A stretch of 37,134 bases of DNA from an uncultured Sphingomonas sp. Its GTDB lineage: Bacteria; Pseudomonadota; Alphaproteobacteria; Sphingomonadales; Sphingomonadaceae. The DNA lies in assembly GCF_902806265.1 (NCBI RefSeq), contig NZ_CADCVZ010000031.1, positions 1 through 37,134 of the forward strand, in the 5' to 3' direction. This document shows positions 1 through 8,594 of the stretch, piece after piece. The stretch's first letter is position 1, and each line of letters begins with the position of its first letter. The notes beneath the pieces are model-generated. The model made no database searches. It worked only from the letters and a program-made list of their open reading frames with translations, and was not told the DNA's origin. The position numbers and the translations under genes were made by a program.

Positions 1-718
1 CGTTGCCCGGGATATCCATCCGCACCCAGCCCACGGCGCTGCGGCGAGCGCCCACGATGTGGAAGTCCACTTCGGGCAAGCGGCCGGCCGCCTCGACGAT
101 CATCTCGATGCCCTTGCCCGGGTAGGGCCGCCCGACGAAGCCGGCTTGCAGCCTGCCTTCCCGCCCCGGCCACGCAGTCGGCGCCGCACACTTGGAGATG
201 TCCGCGGCGGCGTTGGGAGCAACGATCACCGGCTTGCCCGCAAGCTGCGGGTACTGCTTCCGGTACACGTCGGCCAGGGTCGTCGTGACGCAGACAAGAT
301 GGGAAAAGTTCGGCCGGGCGAGCAACTGGTCTAGCAGCCGTCCACGCAGAGTCGGGCCGGGCGGGCTCACGTGCGCTTCGTACACCAGCGGCTTTCCGCT
401 CCGCGCCACCAGCCGCAATGACCAGATGTCCCGACCGAAATAAAGGTCCGCGGGTTCCGACCGGATCAGTTGGCGCAATTCCGCCAGGTAGCGCCACTTG
501 GGCAGCGTTCCACCGCCGGAGTCTGGAAGGGTGCGCACGGAAAACGATCGTTGAATGCCGTAGCGCTCGAACAGAGTGTCCGCTGGTGCATCGCCCGGCT
601 GGGCTACTAGCGTGACTTCATGCCCCAGCTTCGCCATTGCCTCGCACATGGTTACGATCTGAACCGAGTTGGCGTTCACGGAAGGTACGGGCCGCCGCGC
701 CAGGTACATAATCTTCAT
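1..718 (-). CDS. Glycosyltransferase, GT4-like, 3' end outside the window
   Basis: This frame is open from an ATG at 716-718 to the left edge, giving about 239 residues, so the C-terminal half is missing. The product begins MKIMYLARRPVPSVNANSVQ and continues with a 'MAKLGHEVTLVAQ' segment, the usual opening of GT-B glycosyltransferases (N-terminal Rossmann acceptor domain). Near residue 200 the segment 'GFVGRPYPGKGIEMIVEAA' matches the start of the C-terminal nucleotide-sugar domain of family GT4. The protein probably transfers a sugar from a nucleotide-sugar donor onto a surface polysaccharide or lipid at the inner membrane. The catalytic E-x7-E region lies outside the window, so activity and substrate cannot be judged. 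The divergent membrane protein at 859 may belong to the same surface-polysaccharide locus, which is inference from position only. Confidence 0.85.
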   Translation of the reverse strand, partial: MKIMYLARRPVPSVNANSVQIVTMCEAMAKLGHEVTLVAQPGDAPADTLFERYGIQRSFSVRTLPDSGGGTLPKWRYLAELRQLIRSEPADLYFGRDIWSLRLVARSGKPLVYEAHVSPPGPTLRGRLLDQLLARPNFSHLVCVTTTLADVYRKQYPQLAGKPVIVAPNAAADISKCAAPTAWPGREGRLQAGFVGRPYPGKGIEMIVEAAGRLPEVDFHIVGARRSAVGWVRMDIPGN

Positions 719-858
719 GGATGCACGGGTCTCTGCGGGAGTTCCGGGGAGCGCATCCGACCTCTATAGACCTCCAGCAAGCTGGGCAAGTTGCCGCGGC
801 TCGCCCCCGAAGGCGGGCGTCGTGGACTAGTGTGCCTGGTCCCTCCATACGGGGCGGA
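719..858. promoter_or_regulatory. Divergent intergenic region between glycosyltransferase and membrane protein genes
   Basis: This 140-bp stretch separates two divergent genes and should hold both promoters. I see no convincing -35/-10 pair. A small GC-rich hairpin (CGCCC at 802-806 pairing with GGGCG at 815-819) would lie in the leader of the plus-strand gene. The reading frame of that gene stays open back to 721, but starting there would leave no promoter room. Confidence 0.4.
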
Positions 859-1902
859 ATGAATGACCTGCGCGACCGCCAGCGACCGATAAGGGAGGAG
901 GTGAGCAGCCGGGAGGCCGACGCGCCCGCTGCACCGTCTGCCCGCAGGAGGCTGCCGCAGGTCGCCAAGCGGCTGGCGCTTCGCGAGTATCTGCCGTTCG
1001 CGGGATCGGCATCGGCGTGGCTGATGATCGGCCTGGCGATCGGCCACGCGGATGCGGTGCGATTGCTGGCGGCCTACACCTTTGTGCAGGCGGCGCGCGC
1101 GTTGCTGACCATGGAAGTGGTGCAGTTGCTCGCCCGGCGCGTCCGTGCCGACAAGCAGGTCTACCGCGCCTCGCGCCGCGCCGCACTGCGCATCGATCTT
1201 TCGGCGCTCGCCGCTTGCGCGCTCGGCATCGCGGCATTGGCAGCCTTCTTCCACCTGCGGGACATGACGGAGGTGGCCATCATGACGGCCGTCGTCGCGC
1301 TGGGCATCCCCGCACGGCACCCGGGCGCCCTCTTCGTCGCCAAGCGCAATCGCGATGTAATGTGGCGGCTTGGGGCAGCGGGCGCCGCAGCGATCGGGGC
1401 GGGAACCGTGCTGCTGCTCGGCCTGCCTTGGGTGGCGGCGGCAGGAATGCTGGCGCTGCGGGAATGGGGCGGGCTGCTGGCCACGGTGCTGTTCGCGCCG
1501 CGCTCGGCCGGGCCGTCGCGCATTGCAGCGGAAGTGCTGGCTTTCAGGGAAGCGGCCGGCCGCACTGAAGCGAACGCTCGCAAGCGGCTCAGCTACCGCA
1601 TGATGAAGTCCCTGTTCGCCGTCGTCTTGGGTCCGTTCGGCAACCTCGCCGCGCGCACTGGGCGCAGCGCCGGTGGCTTGGACGCCAAGATCGCGAACCT
1701 CATCCCGCGCAGCCGGCCGGGTATGGTGCTGTTCACCGGCGGCACCGCCGCGGCCGCTGCCACGCTGCTCGCAGTCAGCCGGGAGCCCGCGGCGATCATG
1801 GGCGCCGCTGCGCTGACCCGGATCGCCGCATCCGGCGGCGCCGCGCTGCTGTGGTGGAACTACGCCGAGGATCGGATCGACGAAGAAGAGGACGAGGATT
1901 GA
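859..1902 (+). CDS. Polytopic membrane protein of unknown function
   Basis: The product is 347 aa if the ATG at 859 is used. That start has a purine-rich GGGGCGGA directly upstream, and the residues before it are Arg-rich and low-complexity. A GTG at 832 is an alternative. After a charged N-terminal 60 residues there are roughly six to eight hydrophobic Ala/Leu/Gly-rich segments separated by short Arg-rich loops. The C-terminus is strongly acidic (DRIDEEEDED). I do not recognise a family. The number of segments and the divergent glycosyltransferase would fit a polysaccharide export or flippase-like role, but no diagnostic motif supports this. The last 43 bp overlap the 3' end of tdk on the opposite strand. 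Confidence 0.6.
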   Translation: MNDLRDRQRPIREEVSSREADAPAAPSARRRLPQVAKRLALREYLPFAGSASAWLMIGLAIGHADAVRLLAAYTFVQAARALLTMEVVQLLARRVRADKQVYRASRRAALRIDLSALAACALGIAALAAFFHLRDMTEVAIMTAVVALGIPARHPGALFVAKRNRDVMWRLGAAGAAAIGAGTVLLLGLPWVAAAGMLALREWGGLLATVLFAPRSAGPSRIAAEVLAFREAAGRTEANARKRLSYRMMKSLFAVVLGPFGNLAARTGRSAGGLDAKIANLIPRSRPGMVLFTGGTAAAAATLLAVSREPAAIMGAAALTRIAASGGAALLWWNYAEDRIDEEEDED

Positions 1903-2486
1903 GCGGGCGTGTCATCCAGCCGCGCGAAGAAGTGCCGGCGGCATAGCGCCAGGTAACGGTCGTTGCCGCCGATCTCCGTTTGCTCGCCGCTGGTGATCGC
2001 CCGGCCTTGCCCGTCGACCCGCAGGTTCATGGACGCCTTGCGCCCGCACTCGCATACGGCCTTGAGCTCGACCAACGCATCGGCCAGCGCGAGCAGCGCC
2101 GCGCTGCCTTCGAACAGCTGGCCGAGGAAGTCGGTCCGCAGCCCGTAGCAGAGCACCGGCAGGTTGCGCTCATCCGCCAGTCGGCAGAGTTGAAGCACCT
2201 GCGCGCGCGTCAGGAATTGCGCTTCGTCCACCAGCGCGCAATGGAGCGGGCGGCGGTCCAGCTCGCCGCTGATCTCGCTAAGCAGGTCGGTACCGGCCGA
2301 GTAGCTGTGGGCGGGCATCGCGATGCCGAGCCGGGAGCCGATCGATCCAGGACCCGCACGATGGTCGTGCGCGGCGGTCCATAAGGTGGTGCCCATGCCG
2401 CGCTCGCGGTAGTTGAAGTCGGCCTGCAGCAGATTGGTGGACTTACCCGCGTTCATCGCCGCGTAGTAGAAGTAGAGCTTGGCCAT
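1860..2486 (-). CDS. tdk: Thymidine kinase, type II
   Basis: The 208-aa product phosphorylates thymidine to dTMP with ATP in the cytosolic pyrimidine salvage pathway. Visible family marks are the P-loop 'AAMNAGKST' at residues 9-17, the Walker B-like 'DEAQF' at 87-91, and zinc-ribbon ligands 'CECGRK' near 145-150 and 'CRRH' at 182-185. The start chosen is ATG at 2484-2486, which gives the canonical MAKLYFYY opening. The frame extends 8 codons further upstream without homology. Length is normal for the TK1-like family. The C-terminus carries a run of seven serines that is the antisense image of the acidic tail of the convergent membrane protein. The gene lies 42 bp downstream of rbfA and may be read through from that operon. 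Confidence 0.95.
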   Translation of the reverse strand: MAKLYFYYAAMNAGKSTNLLQADFNYRERGMGTTLWTAAHDHRAGPGSIGSRLGIAMPAHSYSAGTDLLSEISGELDRRPLHCALVDEAQFLTRAQVLQLCRLADERNLPVLCYGLRTDFLGQLFEGSAALLALADALVELKAVCECGRKASMNLRVDGQGRAITSGEQTEIGGNDRYLALCRRHFFARLDDTPAQSSSSSSSIRSSA

Positions 2487-2528
2487 CGCCGCGCTTGTAC
2501 CTGCGCGCAAGTCCGCGTCCAGAGCGGG

Positions 2529-2924
2529 TCAGTTATCCTCGCTGAGGTCCTGCGCCACCTTGGGGCTGCGCAGGATCGCGTCGATGCGGCCGCCCTCGTC
2601 GAAGCTCTCGTCCGCCAGGAACTTCAGCTTGGCGGCGTATTTCGTGTTCACCCGCCGCGCGACCTCGCCTTGCAGGAAAGCCGTGTTGGTCCGCAGCGCC
2701 TTCAGAACCACCGCTTCGTCCTGCCCGAGCAGGGGCTTCACGAACACAGTGGCGTGGCGCAGGTCGGGCGACATGCGCACCTCCGTGACGCTGACGAGGT
2801 GGCTCTGCAGCGTGTCGTCGTGCACGTCGCCGCGCGCCAGCACTTCGCTCAGCACATGCCGCACCTGCTCGCCCACGCGGAGCAGGCGGACGGACTTGCC
2901 TTCAGTAGTTTCGGTCTTTCGCAT
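2529..2924 (-). CDS. rbfA: 30S ribosome-binding factor A
   Basis: The 131-aa protein is a KH-type ribosome assembly factor that binds the 30S subunit and helps mature the 16S rRNA 5' end. The opening '[18 protein letters not shown]', the central '[19 protein letters not shown]' and the C-terminal '[16 protein letters not shown]' match RbfA in order. The ATG at 2922-2924 is preceded by a GGAGGAG ribosome binding site. The gene is the last of rimP-nusA-ylxR-infB-rbfA, its usual place, but a 110-bp gap containing a palindromic repeat separates it from infB. That gap is unusually long for this otherwise overlapping operon. Confidence 0.96.
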   Translation of the reverse strand: MRKTETTEGKSVRLLRVGEQVRHVLSEVLARGDVHDDTLQSHLVSVTEVRMSPDLRHATVFVKPLLGQDEAVVLKALRTNTAFLQGEVARRVNTKYAAKLKFLADESFDEGGRIDAILRSPKVAQDLSEDN

Positions 2925-2937
2925 CTGCTCCTCCCGC

Positions 2938-3018
2938 CGTCATTGCGAGCGAAGCGAAGCAATCCAGTTCACTCGAAGAGCACTGGATTGCCTCGTCGCT
3001 GTGCTCGTCGCAATGACG
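2938..3018. repeat. Palindromic dispersed repeat, family A, copy 1
   Basis: This 81-bp inverted repeat fills most of the gap between infB and rbfA. It runs from CGTCATTGCGAGCGAAGCG on the left to CTCGTCGCAATGACG on the right, with inner arms GCAATCCAG and CTGGATTGC. The first 36 bases are identical to copy 2 at 25159. The RNA could fold into a long hairpin between two co-transcribed genes. It looks like a mobile REP/MITE-like element, but no target duplication is visible. Confidence 0.85.
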
Positions 3019-3034
3019 CGGTGCGCTCGGCGGC

Positions 3035-5569
3035 TCACAAGGTCCGCGCGCGCTCCTCGACCTCGAACACCTCGAGCCGGTCGCCGGCCTTGATGTCGTT
3101 GGTGTCGGCCAATAGCACGCCGCATTCCAGGCCGGCGATGACCTGGGCCACGTCGTCCTTGAACCGGCGCAGCGACGCGATGGTCGTCTTGGAGACGATC
3201 ACGTCGTTGCGGGTGAGGCGGGCGTTGAGGCCCTTGCGGATGACGCCTTCCAGCACCAGCAGGCCGGCGGCCTTGTCCTTCTTGCCCGCCGGGAAGACCT
3301 CGCGGACCTCGGCGCGGCCGACCACCGTTTCGATGATCTCCGGTCCGAGCTCTCCGGCCATGGCGCCCTTGGCCCAGTCGGTCAGGTGGTAGATGACGTC
3401 GTAGTAACGCAGCTCAACCTTGTTGCGCTCCGCCACCTCGCGCGCCTTGGCGTTCGGGCGGACGTTGAAGCCGATGATCGGCGCACCGGTAGAGGCCGCC
3501 AGCGTCACGTCGCTCTCGGTGATCGCGCCCACGCCCGAGTGCAGCACGCGCACCCGGATCTCGTCGGTGGACAACCGATTAAGCGCGTTGACGATCGCCT
3601 CCGTCGAGCCCTGCACATCGGCCTTCACGACCAACGGGAACTCGATAATGGTGGAAGCCCGGTTGGCGAACATGTTCTCCAGGCTCATCGGCGCCGCGGT
3701 GGTGCGCTTGCGGTCGAGCACGCCCTGGCGATAGTCGGCGACCTCGCGGGCCCGCGCCTCGTTCTCCACCACCGTGAACTGGTCGCCCGCCGACGGCACG
3801 GAGCCGAGGCCCAGCACCTCCACCGGGAAGGACGGCCCGGCTTCCTTCACCTGCCGGCCATGGTCGTCGATCATCGCCCGGACCTTGCCCGACGCGGCGC
3901 CGACCACGAACACGTCGCCGACGCGCAGGGTACCGCGCTCCACCAGCACGGTGGCGAGCGGACCGCGGCCCTTGTCGAGCTTGGCCTCGATCACCGCGCC
4001 CTCGGCGGTGCGAACCGGATTGGCCTTGAGCTCCAGCAGCTCGGCCTGCAGGTTGATTGCCTCAAGCAAGCCGTCGAGGTTGGTCTTCTGGAGCGCGGAG
4101 ACCTCCACGTCCTGCACGTCGCCGCCCATCGCCTCGACGATAATCTCGTGCTGCAGCAGTTCCTCGCGGACCTTTTGCGGGTTGGCCGCTGGCTTGTCGA
4201 CCTTGTTGATCGCCACGATCATCGGCACTCCGGCCGCCTTGGTGTGGTTGATCGCCTCGATCGTCTGCGGACGCAGCCCGTCGTCGGCTGCGACCACCAG
4301 CACCACGATGTCGGTGACGTTGGCGCCGCGCGCGCGCATCTCGCTGAAGGCTTCGTGCCCGGGCGTATCGAGGAAGGTGACGCGGTCGCCCGACGGCACG
4401 TTCACCTGATAGGCGCCGATGTGCTGGGTGATGCCCCCGGCCTCGCCCGCGACCACGTCCGCGCCGCGGATCGCGTCCAGCAGCGAGGTCTTGCCGTGGT
4501 CGACATGGCCCATGATGGTGACCACCGGCGGGCGCGGCTGCAGGCTCTCGGTCGCATCCACATCGGTCGACGTGTCGATGTCGACGTCGCTTTCGCTGAC
4601 GCGCTTGATGTTGTGCCCGAACTCGGTGACCAGCAGCTCGGCGGTGTCCTGGTCGATGGTCTGGGTCAGCGTCACGGCCGAGCCCATCTTGAACAGCGCC
4701 TTCACCAGGTCCGCGCCGCGCTCGGCCATGCGGTTGGCGAGCTCGCCGACGGTGATCGCCTCGGGCACCACCACGTCGCGGACCTGCTTGGCGGCAGGAC
4801 CCGACGACATGTGGGCGCGCTTCTCCTTTTCGCGGGCACGCTTCAACGCGGCGAGCGAGCGGGCGCGATTGTCCTCGTCGCCGGACAGAGCGCGGGTAAC
4901 GGTGAGCTTGCCGGAATGGCGCCGATCATCGACTCGTCCGCGTGACGGACGGGCCGGCTCGGGCCGACGAGGCGCGGCGGGCGAGGCCGCGGGTGGACGG
5001 CGGACCGGCGTAAACTGCTGTCCTACAGCCTGCGGGGCTGCCGCGGGCTGTGGCGCCTCCGCCTTCTCCGCGGCCTCGGCGCCCGCTGCCTCCTCCACAA
5101 TCCGGCGCTTGGCCTCCTCCTCGGCCCGACGAGCGGCGTCTTCCTCGGCCTTCCGGTTGTCCTCGGCCCGGCGCTTCTCGTCTTCCGTCGCGTTGACCTT
5201 GGCCTGCTCCTCCCGCCGGCGCGCGTCCTCCAGGGAGGTCATGCGCGCTTCTTCGGCCTCGCGCAGCAGACGAGCCTGGGTCTCCTTGCGGGCGGTGATG
5301 TCGTCGAGCGGCGACCGGCGAACGGGGGCAGCCGGCTGGGGAGCCGGGCGCTGCGGAGCGGGCGCGGGCGCCTCGGCCGCAGGCTGCGGCGCCTCGACGG
5401 CCGGAGCCTCACCCGGCTTGCCCAGGATGCGCCGCTTCTTGACCTCGACCACTACCGTGTTCGAGCGCCCATGGCTGAAGCTCTGCTTGACCTTGCCAGT
5501 CTCGACCGTGCGCTTGATCCCCAGCGGCGGCCGGGTCCCCAGCTTCGGCTTGTCGGTCTGGTCGCTCAT
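3035..5569 (-). CDS. infB: Translation initiation factor IF-2
   Basis: The 844-aa GTPase delivers initiator fMet-tRNA to the 30S subunit and promotes subunit joining. The first 210 residues are the low-complexity Ala/Pro/Glu/Arg linker typical of alphaproteobacterial IF2, with a basic KKRRIL segment near 44-49. An IF2 N-domain follows at about 265-315. The G domain carries GHVDHGKT (354-361), DTPGH (401-405) and NKVD (455-458). Domains II and III and the fMet-tRNA binding C-terminal domain follow, ending near [11 protein letters not shown]. The start codon overlaps the ylxR stop as ATGA, which suggests translational coupling. The order nusA-ylxR-infB-rbfA is the standard one. Confidence 0.98.
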   Translation of the reverse strand: MSDQTDKPKLGTRPPLGIKRTVETGKVKQSFSHGRSNTVVVEVKKRRILGKPGEAPAVEAPQPAAEAPAPAPQRPAPQPAAPVRRSPLDDITARKETQARLLREAEEARMTSLEDARRREEQAKVNATEDEKRRAEDNRKAEEDAARRAEEEAKRRIVEEAAGAEAAEKAEAPQPAAAPQAVGQQFTPVRRPPAASPAAPRRPEPARPSRGRVDDRRHSGKLTVTRALSGDEDNRARSLAALKRAREKEKRAHMSSGPAAKQVRDVVVPEAITVGELANRMAERGADLVKALFKMGSAVTLTQTIDQDTAELLVTEFGHNIKRVSESDVDIDTSTDVDATESLQPRPPVVTIMGHVDHGKTSLLDAIRGADVVAGEAGGITQHIGAYQVNVPSGDRVTFLDTPGHEAFSEMRARGANVTDIVVLVVAADDGLRPQTIEAINHTKAAGVPMIVAINKVDKPAANPQKVREELLQHEIIVEAMGGDVQDVEVSALQKTNLDGLLEAINLQAELLELKANPVRTAEGAVIEAKLDKGRGPLATVLVERGTLRVGDVFVVGAASGKVRAMIDDHGRQVKEAGPSFPVEVLGLGSVPSAGDQFTVVENEARAREVADYRQGVLDRKRTTAAPMSLENMFANRASTIIEFPLVVKADVQGSTEAIVNALNRLSTDEIRVRVLHSGVGAITESDVTLAASTGAPIIGFNVRPNAKAREVAERNKVELRYYDVIYHLTDWAKGAMAGELGPEIIETVVGRAEVREVFPAGKKDKAAGLLVLEGVIRKGLNARLTRNDVIVSKTTIASLRRFKDDVAQVIAGLECGVLLADTNDIKAGDRLEVFEVEERARTL

Positions 5570-6276
5570 CTGTTTCCTTCGTTCGTGTCGTCAGCCGAGG
5601 CGGCAGCCGGGGCAGCGTCGCCGCGCCCTAACCCAGCCTCGGGATCAATGAAAGCGCGCCACCGGGCGAGCGCGTGAAGCACACGCGCCGCGGCGGCAGC
5701 GTCGGTCAGGGCAATGTGTACCACATTCTCGCGCCCCAGCGCCATGCTCAAGATGGTGCGGTCCGCCGGAATTGCCAGCCCGCTTGCGTAGCCCACTTCC
5801 TCCGCCCCGCCTACCCGCCAGGCCTGGTCGAGCTTGCGGCGGCCATCGGCGCCCGCGTCCGCTGCGTGCAGCAGCAAGTGGACCTTGCCGGAGCGCGCCG
5901 CTTGCTCGACCCGGTCGGCGCCATTGATGAGGTTGCCCGAGCGCGCTTCCATGCCGAGCCGGTCGAGCGCCGCCTGGCGCAGGGCGGCCTCCGTGCGCTC
6001 GCCAAGGTCGGGCGAGATCAGGAGCTCGCCCGTCTTGAACGCACGGGCAAGCGCGCCCTTGAGCTTGCCCTTCGCGTTGGCAGCGTCGAGCTCGCTACGC
6101 GGCACGCCGATCCAGGCACCGCGGCCGGGCGCCTTGGCGCGCACATCCGGCAGCACCTGTCCGTCGGGACCGAGCGCGAGCCGCACCAATTCCTCACGCG
6201 CTGCCGTGCGCCGCGAGAGGATGCAGGTGCGTTCGGGAGTGTGCGCTTCTACGCGATCATTGCTCGTTTTCCGCAA
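5566..6276 (-). CDS. ylxR: YlxR/DUF448 RNA-binding protein with C-terminal L7Ae-like domain
   Basis: The 236-aa product has an N-terminal DUF448 (YlxR) domain, seen in '[10 protein letters not shown]' and '[17 protein letters not shown]'. An L7Ae/L30e-like half follows from about residue 95 ([20 protein letters not shown] ... [15 protein letters not shown]). This two-domain form is known from alphaproteobacteria. YlxR proteins bind RNA and, in other bacteria, RNase P or translation-related targets; the exact role here is not known. I chose the TTG start at 6274-6276 because a perfect AGGAGG lies six bases upstream. An ATG at 6303 is in frame but has no such site. The gene overlaps nusA by 20 bp and infB by 4 bp. 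Confidence 0.9.
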   Translation of the reverse strand: MRKTSNDRVEAHTPERTCILSRRTAAREELVRLALGPDGQVLPDVRAKAPGRGAWIGVPRSELDAANAKGKLKGALARAFKTGELLISPDLGERTEAALRQAALDRLGMEARSGNLINGADRVEQAARSGKVHLLLHAADAGADGRRKLDQAWRVGGAEEVGYASGLAIPADRTILSMALGRENVVHIALTDAAAAARVLHALARWRAFIDPEAGLGRGDAAPAAASADDTNEGNR

Positions 6277-7909
6277 CCGCGTCCTCCTGCGATTGCGGCT
6301 CATCCTCGGGTCCCGATGCGGATGCCTCATCCTCAAACCAATGCGCGCGGGCGGCCATGATGATCTCGTTGCCCTGCTCTTCGCTGAGGCCGTACTCGGC
6401 CAGCAGGCCGCCCTTGTCCTCCGTGCGCTGCGGCGCGTTCTCGGCGCGGCGGCGCGGTTCCTGGCGCTTCTTCTGGATGAGCTCGTCGGTGGCGAGGTCC
6501 GCAAGGTCGTCGAGCGTCTTGATGCCCGCCTTGCCCAGGGTCACCAGCATCGCCTCGTTGAGATGCGGCAGCTCGGCGAGCGCATCGTCCACGCCCAGCG
6601 TCCGGCGCTCCTCGCGTGCAGCGGCCTCGCGGCGCTCCAGCGCTTCGGAAGCGCGGCTCTGCAGCTCGGCGGCGATATCCTCGTCCAAGCCCTCGATCGA
6701 GGCGATCTCGTCCGCCTCCACATAGGCGACCTCTTCCAGGCTGGTGAAGCCCTCGGCGACCAGCAGCTGGGCCAGCGTCTCGTCGACGTCCAGCTCTTCC
6801 TGGAACATGGTCGAGCGTTCCACGAACTCGCGCTGCCGCTTCTCGCTGGCGTCGGCCTCGGTCAGGATGTCGATTTGCGAGTTGGTGAGCTGGGACGCGA
6901 GCCGGACGTTCTGGCCGCGCCGGCCGATCGCCAGGCTGAGCTGGTCGTCGGGCACCACCACCTCGATCCGGGCTTCCTCCTCATCGATCACCACCCGGCT
7001 GACCGTCGCAGGCTGGAGCGCGTTGACGACAAAGGTCGCGGTGTCCTCGCTCCACGGGATGATGTCGATCTTCTCGCCCTGCAGCTCCTGCACGACCGCC
7101 TGGACGCGGCTGCCCTTCATGCCGACGCAGGCGCCGACCGGGTCGATCGAGCTGTCGCGGCTAATCACGCCGATCTTGGCGCGGCTGCCCGGGTCGCGGG
7201 CGGCGGCCTTGATCTCGATAATGCCGTCGTAGATCTCCGGCACTTCCTGCGCGAACAGCTTCTTCATGAAGTCGGGATGCGCACGGGACAGGAAGATCTG
7301 CGGGCCGCGGGTCTCGCGGGCGACGCGCAGGATCAGCGAACGGACACGGTCGCCGACCCGCACCATTTCGCGCGGGATCTGGGCGTCGCGGCGGACCACG
7401 CCTTCGGCGCGGCCGAGGTCCACCACCACATGGCCGAACTCGACACGCTTGACGACGCCGGTGATGACCTCGCCGACGCGGTCCTTGAACTCTTCATATT
7501 GCCGCTCGCGCTCGGCATCGCGTACCTTCTGGAAGATCACCTGCTTGGCCGCCTGCGCGGCGATGCGCCCGAACTCGATCGGGGGCAGGGGATCAACGAT
7601 GAAATCGCCTAGGTTTGCATCGGCCTGAAGCTTCTGCGCGCCCTTGAGGTCGACCTGCTTGAAGTGGTCCTCCGGTTCCTCGACCACCTCCAGCACTCGC
7701 CACAGGCGGAGGTCGCCGGTCTCGCCGTCGAGCTTGGCGCGGATGTCGTTCTCAGCGCCGTAGCGGGCGCGGGCAGCCCGCTGGATGGCGTCCTCCATCG
7801 CCTCGATCACGATCCCGCGGTCGATCAGCTTCTCGCGGGCGACGCTGTCGGCGATGGCGAGCAGCTCGGCCCGGTTGGCGGTCGGTGCTGCGGTCGCGGC
7901 GGTGGCCAT
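6257..7909 (-). CDS. nusA: Transcription termination/antitermination factor NusA
   Basis: The 550-aa protein binds RNA polymerase and modulates pausing, Rho-independent termination and antitermination. An N-terminal polymerase-binding domain (about 1-130) is followed by an S1 domain ('VVDLGRAEGVVRRDAQIPRE', about 150-160). KH domains follow, with 'DPVGACVGMKGSRVQAVVQE' and 'LAIGRRGQNVRLASQL'. Two C-terminal helix-hairpin-helix-type repeats around 'LLVAEGFTSLEEVAYV' and 'GKAGIKTLDDLADL' complete the layout expected for proteobacterial NusA. The start is ATG at 7907-7909, giving MATAATAAP. It lies only 5 bp after rimP, and its stop overlaps ylxR by 20 bp. Confidence 0.98.
   Translation of the reverse strand: MATAATAAPTANRAELLAIADSVAREKLIDRGIVIEAMEDAIQRAARARYGAENDIRAKLDGETGDLRLWRVLEVVEEPEDHFKQVDLKGAQKLQADANLGDFIVDPLPPIEFGRIAAQAAKQVIFQKVRDAERERQYEEFKDRVGEVITGVVKRVEFGHVVVDLGRAEGVVRRDAQIPREMVRVGDRVRSLILRVARETRGPQIFLSRAHPDFMKKLFAQEVPEIYDGIIEIKAAARDPGSRAKIGVISRDSSIDPVGACVGMKGSRVQAVVQELQGEKIDIIPWSEDTATFVVNALQPATVSRVVIDEEEARIEVVVPDDQLSLAIGRRGQNVRLASQLTNSQIDILTEADASEKRQREFVERSTMFQEELDVDETLAQLLVAEGFTSLEEVAYVEADEIASIEGLDEDIAAELQSRASEALERREAAAREERRTLGVDDALAELPHLNEAMLVTLGKAGIKTLDDLADLATDELIQKKRQEPRRRAENAPQRTEDKGGLLAEYGLSEEQGNEIIMAARAHWFEDEASASGPEDEPQSQEDAVAENEQ
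6283..6288 (-). promoter_or_regulatory. Shine-Dalgarno site that sets the ylxR TTG start
   Basis: The minus strand reads AGGAGG here, six bases before TTG at 6274-6276, inside the 3' end of nusA. The upstream ATG at 6303 would place this AGGAGG inside the coding region, so TTG is the better-supported start. Confidence 0.7.
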
Positions 7910-7914
7910 TTCGC

Positions 7915-8487
7915 TTAGTCCTCTACAGTCTGAAGTTCGTCGGCGCCCTCGGTCGGCGCCTCTATGATCTCGTCCGCGCCTTGCGCGGACAGGGGCGCGG
8001 TGGCGTTGATGAGCTTGTCCGTCAGCAGCAGCTTGGCGGAATGGATGGCGGTAAAGGGCAGGGAGTAGTCGCGGCCATCCTTGCCGGTCAGCTTGACGGT
8101 CTCGCCCTCGGTTCCGGCGAGCTCGCCCGAGAACTGCTTCCGCCCATCGATCGGCTCGGCCAGCGCGATGCGGGCCTCGTGCCCCGCCCAATCGTCATAG
8201 TCCTTGAGCCGGGTCAGCGGCCGGTCGATGCCGGGCGAGCTGACCTCCAGGCGATAGGAGCCGGCGATCGGATCGCGCCCTTCCGCTTCGAGCGCGTCCA
8301 ACCGGTCGGACACCCGCCGAGAAACGGCCTGGCAGTCGGCAAGGTCGAGCTGGCGGGTGTCGGGCCGCTCGGCCATGATCTGCAAGGTCGGGTCCGACTT
8401 GCCCCCGATCATCGCCACCCGCACGAGCTCAAAGCCTAGGCTCTTCACCTCGGGCTCGATCAGTGCGTTCAGAGCGGTCAGGTCCAT
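7915..8487 (-). CDS. rimP: Ribosome maturation factor RimP
   Basis: The 190-aa protein is required for 30S assembly together with RbfA and RimM. The N-terminal domain shows 'LIEPEVKSLGFELVRV' and the family signature 'YRLEVSSPGIDRPL' (about 97-110). The Sm-like C-terminal domain follows. The last 30 residues are acidic and Ala-rich (EIIEAPTEGADELQTVED), a variable extension. It is the first gene of the nusA-infB operon, so the main promoter is expected in the 107 bp upstream (8488-8594), although I cannot pick out a clear promoter there. Confidence 0.96.
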   Translation of the reverse strand: MDLTALNALIEPEVKSLGFELVRVAMIGGKSDPTLQIMAERPDTRQLDLADCQAVSRRVSDRLDALEAEGRDPIAGSYRLEVSSPGIDRPLTRLKDYDDWAGHEARIALAEPIDGRKQFSGELAGTEGETVKLTGKDGRDYSLPFTAIHSAKLLLTDKLINATAPLSAQGADEIIEAPTEGADELQTVED

Positions 8488-8594
8488 GCGACTCCAATAG
8501 CTTAAGCGGCTTCGGCGCCGGCCCGGGCTCCCGGACCAGCCTCAGCATCTGACGATGTCGAGGAAGTCACTCGCATATAGGCCAGCGGCAAACC

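Noticed and set aside
3386-4945. Long open frame on the plus strand antisense to infB
   Set aside because: Its residues are His/Arg/Leu-biased mirror coding with no family, while the minus strand carries a complete IF-2.
5834-7612. Long open frame antisense to ylxR and nusA
   Set aside because: Same reason: high GC makes antisense frames long, and both minus-strand genes are complete and conserved.
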